Positions 17,746 through 27,042 of a DNA stretch of 64,000 bases are shown in pieces. The DNA lies in NCBI RefSeq assembly GCF_007954275.1, contig NZ_VOLT01000014.1, positions 62,001-126,000 of the forward strand, written 5' to 3'. The translations under genes were made by a program, and so were the position numbers. This stretch comes from Colwellia demingiae (GTDB taxonomy: Bacteria > Pseudomonadota > Gammaproteobacteria > Enterobacterales > Alteromonadaceae). Position 1 is the stretch's first letter; each line of letters starts with the position of its first letter. The notes beneath the pieces are model-generated. The model searched no databases. It saw only the letters and a list, made by a program, of their open reading frames with translations, and was not told the origin of the DNA.

Positions 17746-18741
17746 TTATTCCAGTATTACTGGTTTACCATTGGCGAGTGACTCCTGAGCCGCATCAGCC
17801 ATTATTTGAGCCTTCATACCATCAGTAAAAGAAGGTGACGTTGGTGTATTAGTCATTAATGATGTGATGAAACTATTAAGCTGTGCTTGGTAAGCATCTT
17901 GATAACGTTCGATAAAGAACGGGTTAAGTACACTAAGACTGTCTGTACCTGTGGCTGTAGACTTGCTAACTGAATTAGGAAGTGGATTGTTCGACTGTAA
18001 CATGCCCTCACTACCAAATGCCTCGATGCGCTGGTCATAACCATAAACACAACGCCTAGCACCGTTAATATGACAAAGTTTTCCTGATTTGGTTTTAATC
18101 GTTAGCATCACGCTATCAACATCGCCAATCTTGGCCAATTCAGGATCAATCAGAGTACTGCCAACAGCATGGATCTCGGTGGCTTCTTCGCCAGTAATAA
18201 ATCTAAACATATCGAAGTCATGAATAATCATATCGCGAAAAATTCCACCTGAATGGCGTAGGTATTCTACCGGAGCAATATCAGGATCACGACTGGTGAT
18301 AATTAATTGTTGTAATAACCCTATATCACCATTACGTAATTGATCTTGTAATCCAGCATGGGTTGGATCGAAGCGACGATTAAAGCCAATTTGGATTGGT
18401 ACCTGACAATCTTTAATTTGCTCCCAACACTGGCGAACACGCTCAGTACTCAGATCGATTGGTTTTTCACATAAAATGGCCTTACCCGCCTGTGCCCCTT
18501 TAATAATAAGCTCAACATGAGTATCAGTAGTGGTAGCGATAAGTAGCGCATCGACGCTATCGTCATTGAGTATTTGTTCAACAGACTCAACGGCAATAAC
18601 GCCATATTTATCAGCTAATTCTTTAGCTGCAGGCTGATACGTATCATAAACATAACGTAACTTAGCCTTTGGGTTTCCGGCAATGAGACCAGCATGCATA
18701 CTACCGATACGGCCAGCGCCTAATAAAGCAAAATTAATCAT
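17746..18741 (-). CDS. iolG: myo-Inositol 2-dehydrogenase, copy 2
   Basis: The 331-residue product is a close paralogue of the copy at 15666-16664, with the same GAGRIG (8-13), CEKPIDLSTERV and SGGIFRDMIIHDFDMFRFI motifs. The ATG at 18739-18741 aligns with the copy-1 start. A longer in-frame extension up to 18825 runs through the operator and is not credible. Downstream are the broken iolB and iolG1 in the same direction, so this is the probable head of a minus-strand operon. A perfect palindromic operator lies 54-69 bp upstream. Confidence 0.93.
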   Translation of the reverse strand: MINFALLGAGRIGSMHAGLIAGNPKAKLRYVYDTYQPAAKELADKYGVIAVESVEQILNDDSVDALLIATTTDTHVELIIKGAQAGKAILCEKPIDLSTERVRQCWEQIKDCQVPIQIGFNRRFDPTHAGLQDQLRNGDIGLLQQLIITSRDPDIAPVEYLRHSGGIFRDMIIHDFDMFRFITGEEATEIHAVGSTLIDPELAKIGDVDSVMLTIKTKSGKLCHINGARRCVYGYDQRIEAFGSEGMLQSNNPLPNSVSKSTATGTDSLSVLNPFFIERYQDAYQAQLNSFITSLMTNTPTSPSFTDGMKAQIMADAAQESLANGKPVILE

Positions 18742-18794
18742 AACTATTGTCCATCCATTAAATATGCATAAACCATAACAGCACACAACGACCA

Positions 18795-18810
18795 TTGCAA
18801 GCGCTTGCAA
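18795..18810. promoter_or_regulatory. LacI-type operator upstream of iolG copy 2
   Basis: Perfect 16-bp palindrome TTGCAAGCGCTTGCAA, extended to 18 bp by A and T at the ends. It sits where a minus-strand promoter for iolG2 would be. Confidence 0.85.
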
Positions 18811-19242
18811 TTGCATTTTCATCAATAAAATGTTCGAATAAATACTATTATTTAAGTTTTGTAGTTATGTGAATTTAAGAGACAGATCGATTGTAATCAT
18901 CTTTGTAGACATGTAAAACAGACGATACTGGGATCTTAGAGATTTGGTTCAGTGACTATAATTTAATATTTAATAGAATAAATGAATGCCTTATAGCAAA
19001 GTGAGCATACAAATAATTTCCCGGAGATGTGAGGGATTTTATATTGTCCTGCCCTACCTATTGATGAATTGTAGCCTACTATATTTCCAGTTCACTACTT
19101 GTGACATGATTTGTTGAATGCAATTTTATCAAGCTCATTTCTCAGGGATTGGGTCATAAGATTTACTTTTTATTCAATGGCCAAATACTTAGAATAGGTT
19201 TCAAACCTTAGTCCAATAACAATAAGATCAATTGTTATTGGA
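18811..19242. other. Gap between iolG copy 2 and the RpiR regulator
   Basis: AT-rich, no supportable gene. It ends with a perfect 13-bp stem-loop (19211-19243) abutting the regulator's stop codon. Confidence 0.4.
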
Positions 19243-19243
19243 C
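19211..19243 (-). terminator. Perfect stem-loop directly after the rpiR stop
   Basis: GTCCAATAACAAT (19211-19223) and ATTGTTATTGGAC (19231-19243) form a perfect 13-bp inverted repeat with a 7-nt loop, touching the TAG stop. No clear T-run follows on the minus strand, so it may stabilise or terminate the mRNA. Confidence 0.5.
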
Positions 19244-20091
19244 TAAATTTCTATATTTAATTTGTGAACTAAACTAATAGCCAATGACTGTACCAGGCAC
19301 ATAGTGGCAGTGAGCGATCGAAATGAATAAACTTCCGCTTCTTTAACTACAAAACAAACACTGGCTTGTTGCGCCATAGGGCTCAGAAGACTATCGGTAA
19401 AGACAATCACCGAATTTCCTCTGGCTACTGCATTATCAATAGTTTGTTGTGTTTCATCGGCATACGGATAAAAACTAATCACTATAACCGCATCATTTTT
19501 TCTAATTAAATGGTCCTGCTCTTGATGCATGCCACCAACACCATCGAGTAAAAAACAACGTAAGTTGATGTGATTAAATAAATAAGCCAAATAACTCGCA
19601 ATAGGAAATGAGCGGCGAACAGCCTTAACGTGAATAGAGTCAGCCTGAGCTAAGATATCTCTAGCAAGGTCCAAATCACTTTGACTAATATTATTTTTCA
19701 GGTTTTCAAGTGCTTGGCTATTAGCCTGACTAAATTGATCTAACAACCTAAGACTTGCACTTTCACCATCAAGACTACTGTCATCCTTAATTAATTTGAT
19801 TCGTTCATCATAATTAGGTGAATCTTGTAGCAATTTTTTTTGAAATAACTTCTGCATATCACTAAAACCAGTAAAACCAAAAGCGTGCGAAAACCTGATC
19901 AAGGTCGAAGGGTGAACGTTGGCATCTTTAGCAATTACAGCAACAGTACCAAAGGCAATTTCATTGGGGCTATCCAAGATATATTTAGCAACCTCTTGCA
20001 ACCTATTACTCAATTCATCGAATTTATTGGATATGTTCATATTTAGCTCATCCAACGTTGTCATGTTGTTACCTGCTGTTATTTTACCCAT
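19243..20091 (-). CDS. RpiR-family transcriptional regulator (IolR-like)
   Basis: The 282-residue protein has an N-terminal HTH_6 domain (about residues 18-95, with IAKDANVHPSTLIRFSHAFGF as the helix-turn-helix) and a C-terminal SIS sugar-phosphate-binding domain (DSIHVKAVRRSFPIA and AVIVISFYPYADETQQTI). RpiR proteins such as rhizobial IolR repress inositol genes and sense a phosphorylated intermediate. The gene is divergent from iolC, which supports that role here. The start at 20091 has AAGGGG at 5-nt spacing; Met10 (AGCAGGT before it) is an alternative. Sites resembling GGAA-N6-TTCC lie in the shared upstream region. Confidence 0.88.
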   Translation of the reverse strand: MGKITAGNNMTTLDELNMNISNKFDELSNRLQEVAKYILDSPNEIAFGTVAVIAKDANVHPSTLIRFSHAFGFTGFSDMQKLFQKKLLQDSPNYDERIKLIKDDSSLDGESASLRLLDQFSQANSQALENLKNNISQSDLDLARDILAQADSIHVKAVRRSFPIASYLAYLFNHINLRCFLLDGVGGMHQEQDHLIRKNDAVIVISFYPYADETQQTIDNAVARGNSVIVFTDSLLSPMAQQASVCFVVKEAEVYSFRSLTATMCLVQSLAISLVHKLNIEI

Positions 20092-20774
20092 ATCAACCCC
20101 TTGACCCTACATTTAGAATATAAATAATATTATACTTTAAAATAATACATACATTCTAAAAATTAAAGTATTAAATAATTTTCTTACCAACTCTAGTCTT
20201 GAAAGACGTTCTAGCCAACTTTTAACTAAAACTGAAATATGAAATATTAATTCCAAACATCCTTTAGCTGTTTATTAACTTCAGAGTAAACAGGCGTCAA
20301 GCTGATTCACAATCAAATGAAGGTCATTATCAATGGCTACAGCAACCAAGAGCCTACTCTCATGATCAAGCCAATATTCAAGATAAACGTATTGTTAATT
20401 ACTTTGGAATACTGATCTCATTCATTATTTTGGAATATGTGTTTCGTTAAAATATAAATCAAATTAATTAGAATAAACATTCCAAGCATTGGCTGGCGTT
20501 AACTCATTGTTATGGTTATTATTTTATAATAATAAAAGATTACATCCTCTCTAAAAGTAAACTTAAAATATGATTTACACGTTTCAGCTATTGCTTTTAT
20601 AGAATGAATATTCTAAATTAATAACGGTTCAAATTAATAACTAATGACAAGCACACTGAACAATTCAGAGAATTGCCAAAATGTCATTCATTAAACCGAC
20701 CTTATTATAAACATCTGGTATCTCTGCCCATTATGATTTGGATAACCAATTTACCTTATCGGAGAACAACTCGA
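20092..20774. promoter_or_regulatory. Divergent rpiR-iolC promoter region with GGAA-N6-TTCC-like sites
   Basis: This 680-bp AT-rich intergenic region contains several half or full dyads: GGAA-TATGTG-TTTC (20432-20445), AGAA-TAAACA-TTCC (20470-20483) and AGAA-TGAATA-TTCT (20601-20614). From memory, the site of Sinorhizobium IolR (RpiR family) is GGAA-N6-TTCC, so these are candidate operators. I could not place -10/-35 boxes with confidence. Confidence 0.5.
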
Positions 20775-22685
20775 ATGAGTAAACATAAATTTGAAGTAAT
20801 ATGCCTAGGCCGTGCTGCGGTCGATCTTTATGGCGAGCAAATAGGAAGTCGTTTAGAAGACACCTCGTCTTTTACCAAATCATTGGGTGGCTCATCAGGT
20901 AATATAGCCTTTGGTACAGCCCGACTCGGTTTAAAATCATCAATGCTAACACGCGTTGGCGATGAACATATGGGTAGATTTGTCCGTGAAGAATTAGAGC
21001 GAGTAGGCTGTGATGTTAGTCATGTGGTGACTGATCCTAAACGCCTAACAGGCTTAGTCTTATTATCAATTAAAAATAATGACAGTTTTCCACTACTATT
21101 TTACCGTAATGATTGTGCCGATATGGCTGTTGATAGCAATGATTTTGATGCTGATTATATTGCATCGAGCAAGTCATTACTTATCAATGGTACCCACTTT
21201 TCTACTGAACAAACCAACGCTACCAGCCTTAAAGCAATCGAATACGCACGTGCCGCTGGTACTAAAGTTATTCTAGATATTGATTATCGCCCGGTACTTT
21301 GGGGACTAACTGGCATTGGCGAAGGTGAAAATCGTTTTGTGTCTAACGAGTCAGTAACGCAGCATTTATTATCTATTTTACCACTTTGTGATTTAATTGT
21401 TGGTACCGAAGAAGAGATTCATATTGCGGCAGGTAGCACTGATACTATTGAGTGTTTACGAAAAATACGTTCCATCAGTAGCGCAGAAATTGTGGTTAAA
21501 CGCGGTGCTTTAGGTTGTTCAGTGTTTGATGGTGTTATTCCAGATAGCTTAGATGGAGGTTTCACCAGCTATGGCGTTACTGTTGATGTGCTTAATGTAT
21601 TAGGTGCTGGCGATGCTTTCTTAAGCGGCTTCCTACGTGGCTGGTTACGTGATGAAAGTTATGACAAATGTTGCAGCTACGCCAATGCCTGCGGCGCACT
21701 AGTCGTCTCACGTCATGCTTGCGCCCCCGCTATTCCATCAGAAGAAGAATTAGATAATTACCTGCAACGTCAACAAAGTATTACTCGTCCCGATTTAGAT
21801 ACTGAGCTAAACCATTTGCACCGTGTTACGACAAGAACACCTGCTAACTGGGGTGAATTATGTATTTTAGCCTTTGATCACCGCAAACAGTTTTATGATA
21901 TGGCCTGTCAGCTTAATGCAGATCCTGCACGTATCGGTAAGTTGAAGCAATTGTTGGTCAAAGCTGCCATTGCTGGTTCACAAAGCGAAGGATTCAACTA
22001 CCAAGCTGGCGTACTGATTGATGATACCTATGGGCAAGATGCCCTTAATCAAGTGACAGGTACAAATTGGTGGATTGCACGTCCTGTAGAACAACCTAGT
22101 TCTCGCCCTCTTGAGCTTGAAGGAGGTCGTTCTATTGGGTCTCGTCTAAAAAGTTGGCCAAAAGAGCATATTGTTAAATGCCTAGTTTTCTTCCACCCCG
22201 AAGATGAAATTAATTTGCGCTTAACACAAGAACGTCAAATCGTTGAGCTGTATAGAGCCTGTTGCATTAGTGGTCATGAGTTACTGCTAGAAATCATTCC
22301 TCCAGCTGATATGAAGCAAGATGACAATACAGTTTTTTTAGCGATGCAACGTTTTTACAATTTGGGTGTTCAACCCGATTGGTGGAAGCTACCTGCCCCA
22401 ACCGTAAATGCATGGCAAGGTATTTCAGACCTGATAAAACAACGTTCCCCGCATTGCCGTGGGGTAATTATACTCGGGCTAGATGCACCATTAAGTGAAT
22501 TAGAAAAAACGTTTAGAACCAGTGCCAATTTTGATATTTGTAAAGGATTTGCCGTTGGACGCTCAATATTTAGCGCGCCAAGCAAAGCCTGGCTCAAAGG
22601 AGATATTGATGACGATGTCTTTGTTACGCAGGTAAAGAATAATTATTTACGTTTGGTTAACGCATGGCGTAACCGTAAAACCTAG
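20775..22685 (+). CDS. iolC: 5-dehydro-2-deoxygluconokinase fused to a DUF2090 (IolC C-terminal) domain
   Basis: The 636-residue protein has a PfkB-type kinase domain at residues 1 to about 330 (GGSSGNIAFGTARLG near the N-terminus; VLGAGDAFLSGFLRG holding the catalytic Asp). It is joined to a DUF2090 domain (LCILAFDHRKQFYDMA to GFAVGRSIF), an aldolase-like barrel. The kinase phosphorylates 5-dehydro-2-deoxy-gluconate; the fused domain may then cleave the product to DHAP and malonate semialdehyde. ATG 20775 is preceded by GGAGA; a longer frame from a TTG is unlikely. Next are iolE and iolA on the same strand. A stand-alone kinase copy is at 52973-53953. Confidence 0.92.
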   Translation: MSKHKFEVICLGRAAVDLYGEQIGSRLEDTSSFTKSLGGSSGNIAFGTARLGLKSSMLTRVGDEHMGRFVREELERVGCDVSHVVTDPKRLTGLVLLSIKNNDSFPLLFYRNDCADMAVDSNDFDADYIASSKSLLINGTHFSTEQTNATSLKAIEYARAAGTKVILDIDYRPVLWGLTGIGEGENRFVSNESVTQHLLSILPLCDLIVGTEEEIHIAAGSTDTIECLRKIRSISSAEIVVKRGALGCSVFDGVIPDSLDGGFTSYGVTVDVLNVLGAGDAFLSGFLRGWLRDESYDKCCSYANACGALVVSRHACAPAIPSEEELDNYLQRQQSITRPDLDTELNHLHRVTTRTPANWGELCILAFDHRKQFYDMACQLNADPARIGKLKQLLVKAAIAGSQSEGFNYQAGVLIDDTYGQDALNQVTGTNWWIARPVEQPSSRPLELEGGRSIGSRLKSWPKEHIVKCLVFFHPEDEINLRLTQERQIVELYRACCISGHELLLEIIPPADMKQDDNTVFLAMQRFYNLGVQPDWWKLPAPTVNAWQGISDLIKQRSPHCRGVIILGLDAPLSELEKTFRTSANFDICKGFAVGRSIFSAPSKAWLKGDIDDDVFVTQVKNNYLRLVNAWRNRKT

Positions 22686-22744
22686 ACAGCCCTTTTAATT
22701 TATCGACGATAGCTTCTGCTATCCCTTATATAAGACTATAAAAT

Positions 22745-23641
22745 ATGACTGTACGAATTGGGATAAATCCCCTCACCTGGACCAACGATGACTTGCCGTC
22801 ACTAGGCGCAAACACATCATTAGAACAGTGCCTGAGTGAAGGAAAAAAAGCGGGCTTTGCTGGTTTTGAACTAGGTAACAAGTTTCCGCGTCAAAGCGAA
22901 GAACTTAATAGTGTGTTGGTTCAACATGATCTCGCTCTTGTCTCTGGCTGGTTTAGCGGACGATTACTAGAACGAAGTGCTGAAGAAGAGATTGTCGCGA
23001 TTGAAGATCACTTACAGCTACTAAAAAAAGGCGGCTCGACGGTTATGGTTTATTGTGAAGTAACCGGCGCTATTCATGGTGCTCAAAATACTCCGCTATC
23101 GCAACGACCAACGATTTCAGAAAATGGCTGGCATGAGTTCGGTGAACGGTTAACTCAAGTTGCTGATTACTGCTTAAGTCAGGGAGTACGCCTCGCCTAC
23201 CATCATCACATGGGCTCGGTAGTCGAAACAAGCGATGACATCGATTTACTCATGACGCACACAGGTGAGTCACTTGCTTTATTACTTGATAGTGGTCACA
23301 TCACCTATGCCGGTGGCGACCCAATGGCCGTCATTGCTAAGCATGGTTCACGCATTGCACACGTCCACACTAAAGATGTCCGACTTGAAGTACTAAAAGA
23401 TGCCAAGAATCGTAATCTTAGCTTTCTAGATTCGGTACTCAATGGTGTATTTACCGTACCAGGTGACGGTGATATCGACTATATAGAGATATTTATCGCG
23501 CTTCGAGAGTTCAATTATCAGGGCTGGCTGGTGGTCGAAGCTGAGCAAGACCCAGCTACTGCAAATCCATTGACCTATGCAACATTAGGTTTTAACAACA
23601 TTCAACATTTTGCACAACAAGCTGGTTTGAAACTAGCGTAA
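22745..23641 (+). CDS. iolE: myo-Inosose-2 dehydratase, copy 1
   Basis: A 298-residue TIM-barrel protein beginning IGINPLTWTNDDLPSLG, the characteristic IolE N-terminus. The YHHHMGSVVET, LLLDSGHITYAGGDP, HVHTKDVR and VVEAEQDP motifs carry the usual Mn/Co-binding Glu, Asp, His and Glu residues. IolE dehydrates 2-keto-myo-inositol to 3D-trihydroxycyclohexane-1,2-dione. It lies 59 bp after iolC and 15 bp before iolA, so the three form an operon. A paralogue is at 33412-34308, and a C-terminal fragment of a third copy lies at 42454-42523. Confidence 0.93.
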   Translation: MTVRIGINPLTWTNDDLPSLGANTSLEQCLSEGKKAGFAGFELGNKFPRQSEELNSVLVQHDLALVSGWFSGRLLERSAEEEIVAIEDHLQLLKKGGSTVMVYCEVTGAIHGAQNTPLSQRPTISENGWHEFGERLTQVADYCLSQGVRLAYHHHMGSVVETSDDIDLLMTHTGESLALLLDSGHITYAGGDPMAVIAKHGSRIAHVHTKDVRLEVLKDAKNRNLSFLDSVLNGVFTVPGDGDIDYIEIFIALREFNYQGWLVVEAEQDPATANPLTYATLGFNNIQHFAQQAGLKLA

Positions 23642-23656
23642 ATAGGAGTTAATAAC

Positions 23657-25159
23657 ATGCAAGTAATAGGTAATTTTATTAATGGTAAGCGAGTTGCCAG
23701 CGAGAGTAGTCGTAAGGCTCCTGTTTTCAATCCTGCAACAGGTGAGCAAACAAAGTTAGTCACACTTGCAACGGTCAGTGAAACTGAAGCTGCTATTGGT
23801 GTAGCACAAACAGCATTTGAGACTTGGAGCAAAGTTACGCCTCTTAACCGATCACGCATTATGTTCCGCTTTAAAGCATTGATGGAACAAAACATCGATC
23901 TGTTAGCCGAAATGATTACGTTAGAACACGGAAAAGTTTTGTCTGATGCTAAAGGTGAATTAACCCGTGGCATTGAAGTGGTCGAGTTTTCTTGTGGCAT
24001 TCCACACTTGTTAAAAGGTGAGCACTCGCTAAATGTTGGTCGTGGTGTTGACAGCTTTTCGCTAATGCAACCGTTAGGTGTTTGTGCCGGCATTTCACCG
24101 TTTAACTTCCCAGTGATGGTGCCCATGTGGATGTTCCCGATCGCCCTAGCCTGTGGTAATACATTTATCATGAAGCCGTCGGAAAAAGATCCAAGCGTAA
24201 TAATGCGTGTTGCCGAGTTATTAAAAGAAGCCGGTTTACCTGATGGTGTATTCAACATAATTAACGGTGATAAAGAATCCGTTGATGTATTACTTAGCGA
24301 CAGCCGAGTCCACGCAGTCAGCTTTGTTGGTTCAACCCCAATCGCCGAATATATTTATGCCACAGGCAGTAAACACGGTAAACGTGTTCAGGCCTTGGGT
24401 GGCGCTAAAAATCATATGATCGTAATGCCAGATGCCGAAGTTGATCAAGTTACATCAGCTCTAATGGGCGCTGCATTTGGTTCGGCGGGCGAACGTTGCA
24501 TGGCAATTTCAGTAGCCGTTTGTGTTGGTGACGGAACAGCAGATCTGTTGATTGCTAAGCTAAAGCAAGAAATTTCGGAGATGCGTGTTGGTCCCGGTTC
24601 TGGTTTTATCGAAGAACCTCATATGGGGCCGTTAGTCAGTAAAGTTCATGCTGATAAAGTATTGAGCTATATTGATTCAGGGATAGAAGACGGAGCGAAA
24701 TTACTGGTTGATGGTCGTGATTTTAAAGTTGTTGACCATGAGCAAGGCTATTTCGTAGGACCAACCTTATTTGACCGTGTAAAACCTGGTATGCGTATTT
24801 ATAATGAAGAAATATTTGGCCCCGTATTATGCGTGGTACGTGTTAAAAGTTATAACGATGCCGTAACATTGATTAATTCACACGAATACGGCAATGGTAC
24901 TTCCATTTTCACCACCGATGGGGATAGCGCTCGTCAATTTTGCGAACAAATTCAAGTGGGCATGGTTGGTGTTAATATTCCAATTCCTGTTCCAATGGCA
25001 TTTCATAGCTTTGGCGGCTGGAAGCGCTCGGTATTTGGTCCATTAAACATGCACGGTAACGATGGTGTTCGTTTCTACACTAAAATGAAAACCGTAACAG
25101 CTAGATGGCCTAATGGCAGTCAAACAACAAATACCTTTTCGATGCCAACCATGGAATAA
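23657..25159 (+). CDS. iolA: Methylmalonate/malonate-semialdehyde dehydrogenase, copy 1
   Basis: A 500-residue CoA-acylating aldehyde dehydrogenase (MmsA/IolA). Motifs are FINGKRV at the start, GVCAGISPFNFPVMVPMWMF (typical of MmsA), SFVGSTPIAEYIYATG for nucleotide binding and GERCMAISVAV with the catalytic Cys. IolA converts malonate semialdehyde to acetyl-CoA and CO2, the last step of inositol breakdown. TAGGAG precedes the ATG. The second copy at 42539-44041 is nearly identical, with a 596-bp stretch differing at one base. Confidence 0.95.
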   Translation: MQVIGNFINGKRVASESSRKAPVFNPATGEQTKLVTLATVSETEAAIGVAQTAFETWSKVTPLNRSRIMFRFKALMEQNIDLLAEMITLEHGKVLSDAKGELTRGIEVVEFSCGIPHLLKGEHSLNVGRGVDSFSLMQPLGVCAGISPFNFPVMVPMWMFPIALACGNTFIMKPSEKDPSVIMRVAELLKEAGLPDGVFNIINGDKESVDVLLSDSRVHAVSFVGSTPIAEYIYATGSKHGKRVQALGGAKNHMIVMPDAEVDQVTSALMGAAFGSAGERCMAISVAVCVGDGTADLLIAKLKQEISEMRVGPGSGFIEEPHMGPLVSKVHADKVLSYIDSGIEDGAKLLVDGRDFKVVDHEQGYFVGPTLFDRVKPGMRIYNEEIFGPVLCVVRVKSYNDAVTLINSHEYGNGTSIFTTDGDSARQFCEQIQVGMVGVNIPIPVPMAFHSFGGWKRSVFGPLNMHGNDGVRFYTKMKTVTARWPNGSQTTNTFSMPTME

Positions 25160-25175
25160 CTTCATCTAAAGATGT

Positions 25176-25212
25176 GCTTTCAATGCGTTTTAAACGTATT
25201 GAAAGCTGCTTT
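25176..25212 (+). terminator. Stem-loop after iolA copy 1
   Basis: GCTTTCAATGCGTT and AACGTATTGAAAGC form a 14-bp stem (one G-T pair) 16 bp after the stop, followed by TGCTTTATA. The same structure follows iolA copy 2. Confidence 0.7.
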
Positions 25213-25264
25213 ATACGTAGGGTGACAATTAGCCGCCAAGCTATTCGGGCTTAAGAGTGAAAAT

Positions 25265-25315
25265 GGTGACGAAAGCACTCTCGTTGCTGGTGTACAAGCT
25301 GAAATCTGGTTCTAA
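25265..25315 (+). pseudogene. C-terminal remnant of a LamB-type porin
   Basis: The frame reads GDESTLVAGVQAEIWF then stop, against GDESALVAGVQAEIWF then stop at the end of the intact porin (44815-46182). DNA identity is high and only these 17 codons remain. It lies 105 bp after iolA copy 1, just as the intact porin follows iolA copy 2. This shows that an iolA-porin block was duplicated and this copy lost the rest of its porin gene. Confidence 0.85.
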
Positions 25316-25860
25316 ACGTCAGTGCCACGCTAATGTTCTTTCCCAACAGCTTACTGACCCGCGGAGCTTTTTATTAGCCACAGCCAACCGAATTAAATTC
25401 ATCATAAATAAGACTATACCAAAGATATCAGGTGATAGTTTTATAACCTGTGTAAACGGGACTCACCTAACTGATAACATTTGATTTACGCTTTCTCTCG
25501 TACTCCCCCCCTACCCTACATAGCTGAATCTAGGATTATGTTGATTACCTAGCTAAGTTTTATAAAGGTGCTTATTTAAATTTTTAGTTTACATGCTTTA
25601 TCTGGGCCATCCCAAGCGCTATCCTACAATTCACACCACTTATAGGAAACCAACAGGGGTTGAATTATTTGATACTACCAGTATAAATTTTTACCATAAA
25701 TGACGTATCCCAAGCTCGAAATAAAGTCACGGTAAAGCACAACGCAGTATAAGCCACTATGGGTTGGTTCTCTGATTTATAACTTACTTTCATTAGATGC
25801 CTCATTCTGGCTTCGTCACAGACTGATGTAAATTGTTAATCAAGACAAAGCAAATTAGTT
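25316..25860. other. Gene-poor, degraded stretch between iolA copy 1 and IS remnants
   Basis: No convincing gene. The open frame at 25257-25484 overlaps the porin remnant out of frame and looks incidental. The region upstream of 25861 may be decayed transposase sequence. Confidence 0.35.
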
Positions 25861-26029
25861 AGAAGACATTGTCGAAATGGATGAAACCTTTTTCAGACAT
25901 TCACTTAAGGGCATGCACCATCAACCTAGAACACCAAGAAAACGAGGTGGTGTAAAGACCAAGTTCGTTAGTGGTAAAGATGGCAGACGTCAATGCATAT
26001 CACTGTACGTTGAAGACTTGGATAAATGA
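25861..26029 (+). pseudogene. IS1595-like (ISXO2-type) transposase fragment
   Basis: A continuous frame of 55 codons reads VEMDETFFRHSLKG and then RTPRKRGGVKTK, ending in TGA at 26027. The DE-x-x-F/Y ... S-x-KG ... RK-x-RGG pattern is the catalytic-Asp region of DDE transposases of the IS1595/ISXO2 group. Neither end of a complete transposase is present. Confidence 0.6.
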
Positions 26030-26378
26030 AACATTCAGAGGACGCTAGCAAATATATGTATCGACCTCTGGTTGATGACGACCATTAATTAGTAACTAAT
26101 TGATTAATAAAGCATTTGCTATAATAAAAACCTTATAGTGCGATTAGAATGATATAAATAAAACGCACGTTAATCGTGTAGGTGTTTACTCGCTAATGCG
26201 ACAAAACAAGTTTATGATAACGTGATAAAATACAGATGGACAGCAATAAGCGCACCGGCTCAAAAATATAATGATTTAAAAACGTGACTTAGATATGTTG
26301 CAATTTGAGATAAGCATTTCAAAATCTGACGATATCCCCATATGCTTGGCAGACAATCAAACCAATTAATAATCTGCT

Positions 26379-26450
26379 TTATATCCGTGACCATTCAAAA
26401 TGCATGTATCAGTGGTAGAAACTACAACTATCGAATCAAGTACGAGGATT
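26379..26450. repeat. Half copy of the dispersed repeat
   Basis: ATATCCGTGACCATTCAAAA followed by TGCATGTATCAGTGG matches the left end of the repeat copy at 35858-36122 (ATACCCGTAATCATTCAAAA). It is cut off by IS110-like sequence. Confidence 0.55.
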
Positions 26451-26884
26451 ATTGCTAGAGTTTGGTATTGTTATCAATAAAAGTAGTAAAAGTTTTAAAG
26501 AGCGGGTACCTGAAATTTTAGAAGATGCTGAAAACGAATTATCGGCTCCGATGCGAAAAGGTTTATTTCAAATGTGGGCGCTCTATTCTCGACTTGAAGA
26601 CGACTTTAAAGAAATACATATATGAGCTTGTTCAATTAACTGAGCAAGATGGTGATTGTCTGCGGTTAACGAAACTTGAAGGTGTCGGGCCAATTACGGC
26701 GGTTAGGTTAAAAATACAGTTAGGAAATGGTGAGCATTTCAATAGTGGTAGGCAAGTATCCTCTTATATAGGGCTTACCCCCAAACAGCACAGCAGTGGC
26801 GGAAAAGTAAAGTTAGGCTCAGTAGGAAAAGGCTCATGCGATAAACCGTTACGAAGTTTATTTTTCTTGGGGCCAGAGCTGTAG
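26441..26884 (+). pseudogene. IS110-family transposase, C-terminal half with a frameshift
   Basis: One frame encodes LLLEFGIVINKSSKSFKERV and EILEDAENELSAPMRKGL and closes at TGA near 26625. The continuation lies in another frame: LTKLEGVGPITAVRL, then SSYIGLTPKQHSSGGK and LGSVGKGSCDKPLR. These are the C-terminal Transposase_20 motifs of IS110/IS116/IS902 elements. The N-terminal DEDD domain is missing and the end (FFLGPEL) is non-native, so this is a dead fragment. Confidence 0.8.
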
Positions 26885-26949
26885 TATCCAAATTAAAAAA
26901 CAGGCCAGCGAGCATTTTGAATGATTACAGGTATATACAAGTTAAAAGT

Positions 26950-27021
26950 AATCGAGACGTGACGGTTAATATGTCTCGATTAAATTTACGCTAGGTTGCT
27001 CTTTTTATAGCGGTGAGCAAC
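26950..27021 (-). terminator. Two stem-loops after ABC permease copy 1
   Basis: AATCGAGAC/GTCTCGATT (26950-26981) and GTTGCTC/GAGCAAC (26995-27021) lie just beyond the permease stop. Both recur at 57081-57152 after permease copy 2, showing that the duplication included the 3' flank. Confidence 0.65.
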
Positions 27022-27042
27022 ACAGCTAAGATCATTTATTCT

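Noticed and set aside
20673..20774. N-terminal extension of iolC from a TTG
   Set aside because: The extra 34 residues do not fit the kinase family, and the ATG at 20775 has GGAGA upstream.
25257..25484. 75-codon frame after iolA copy 1
   Set aside because: It overlaps the porin remnant in another frame and has no support of its own.
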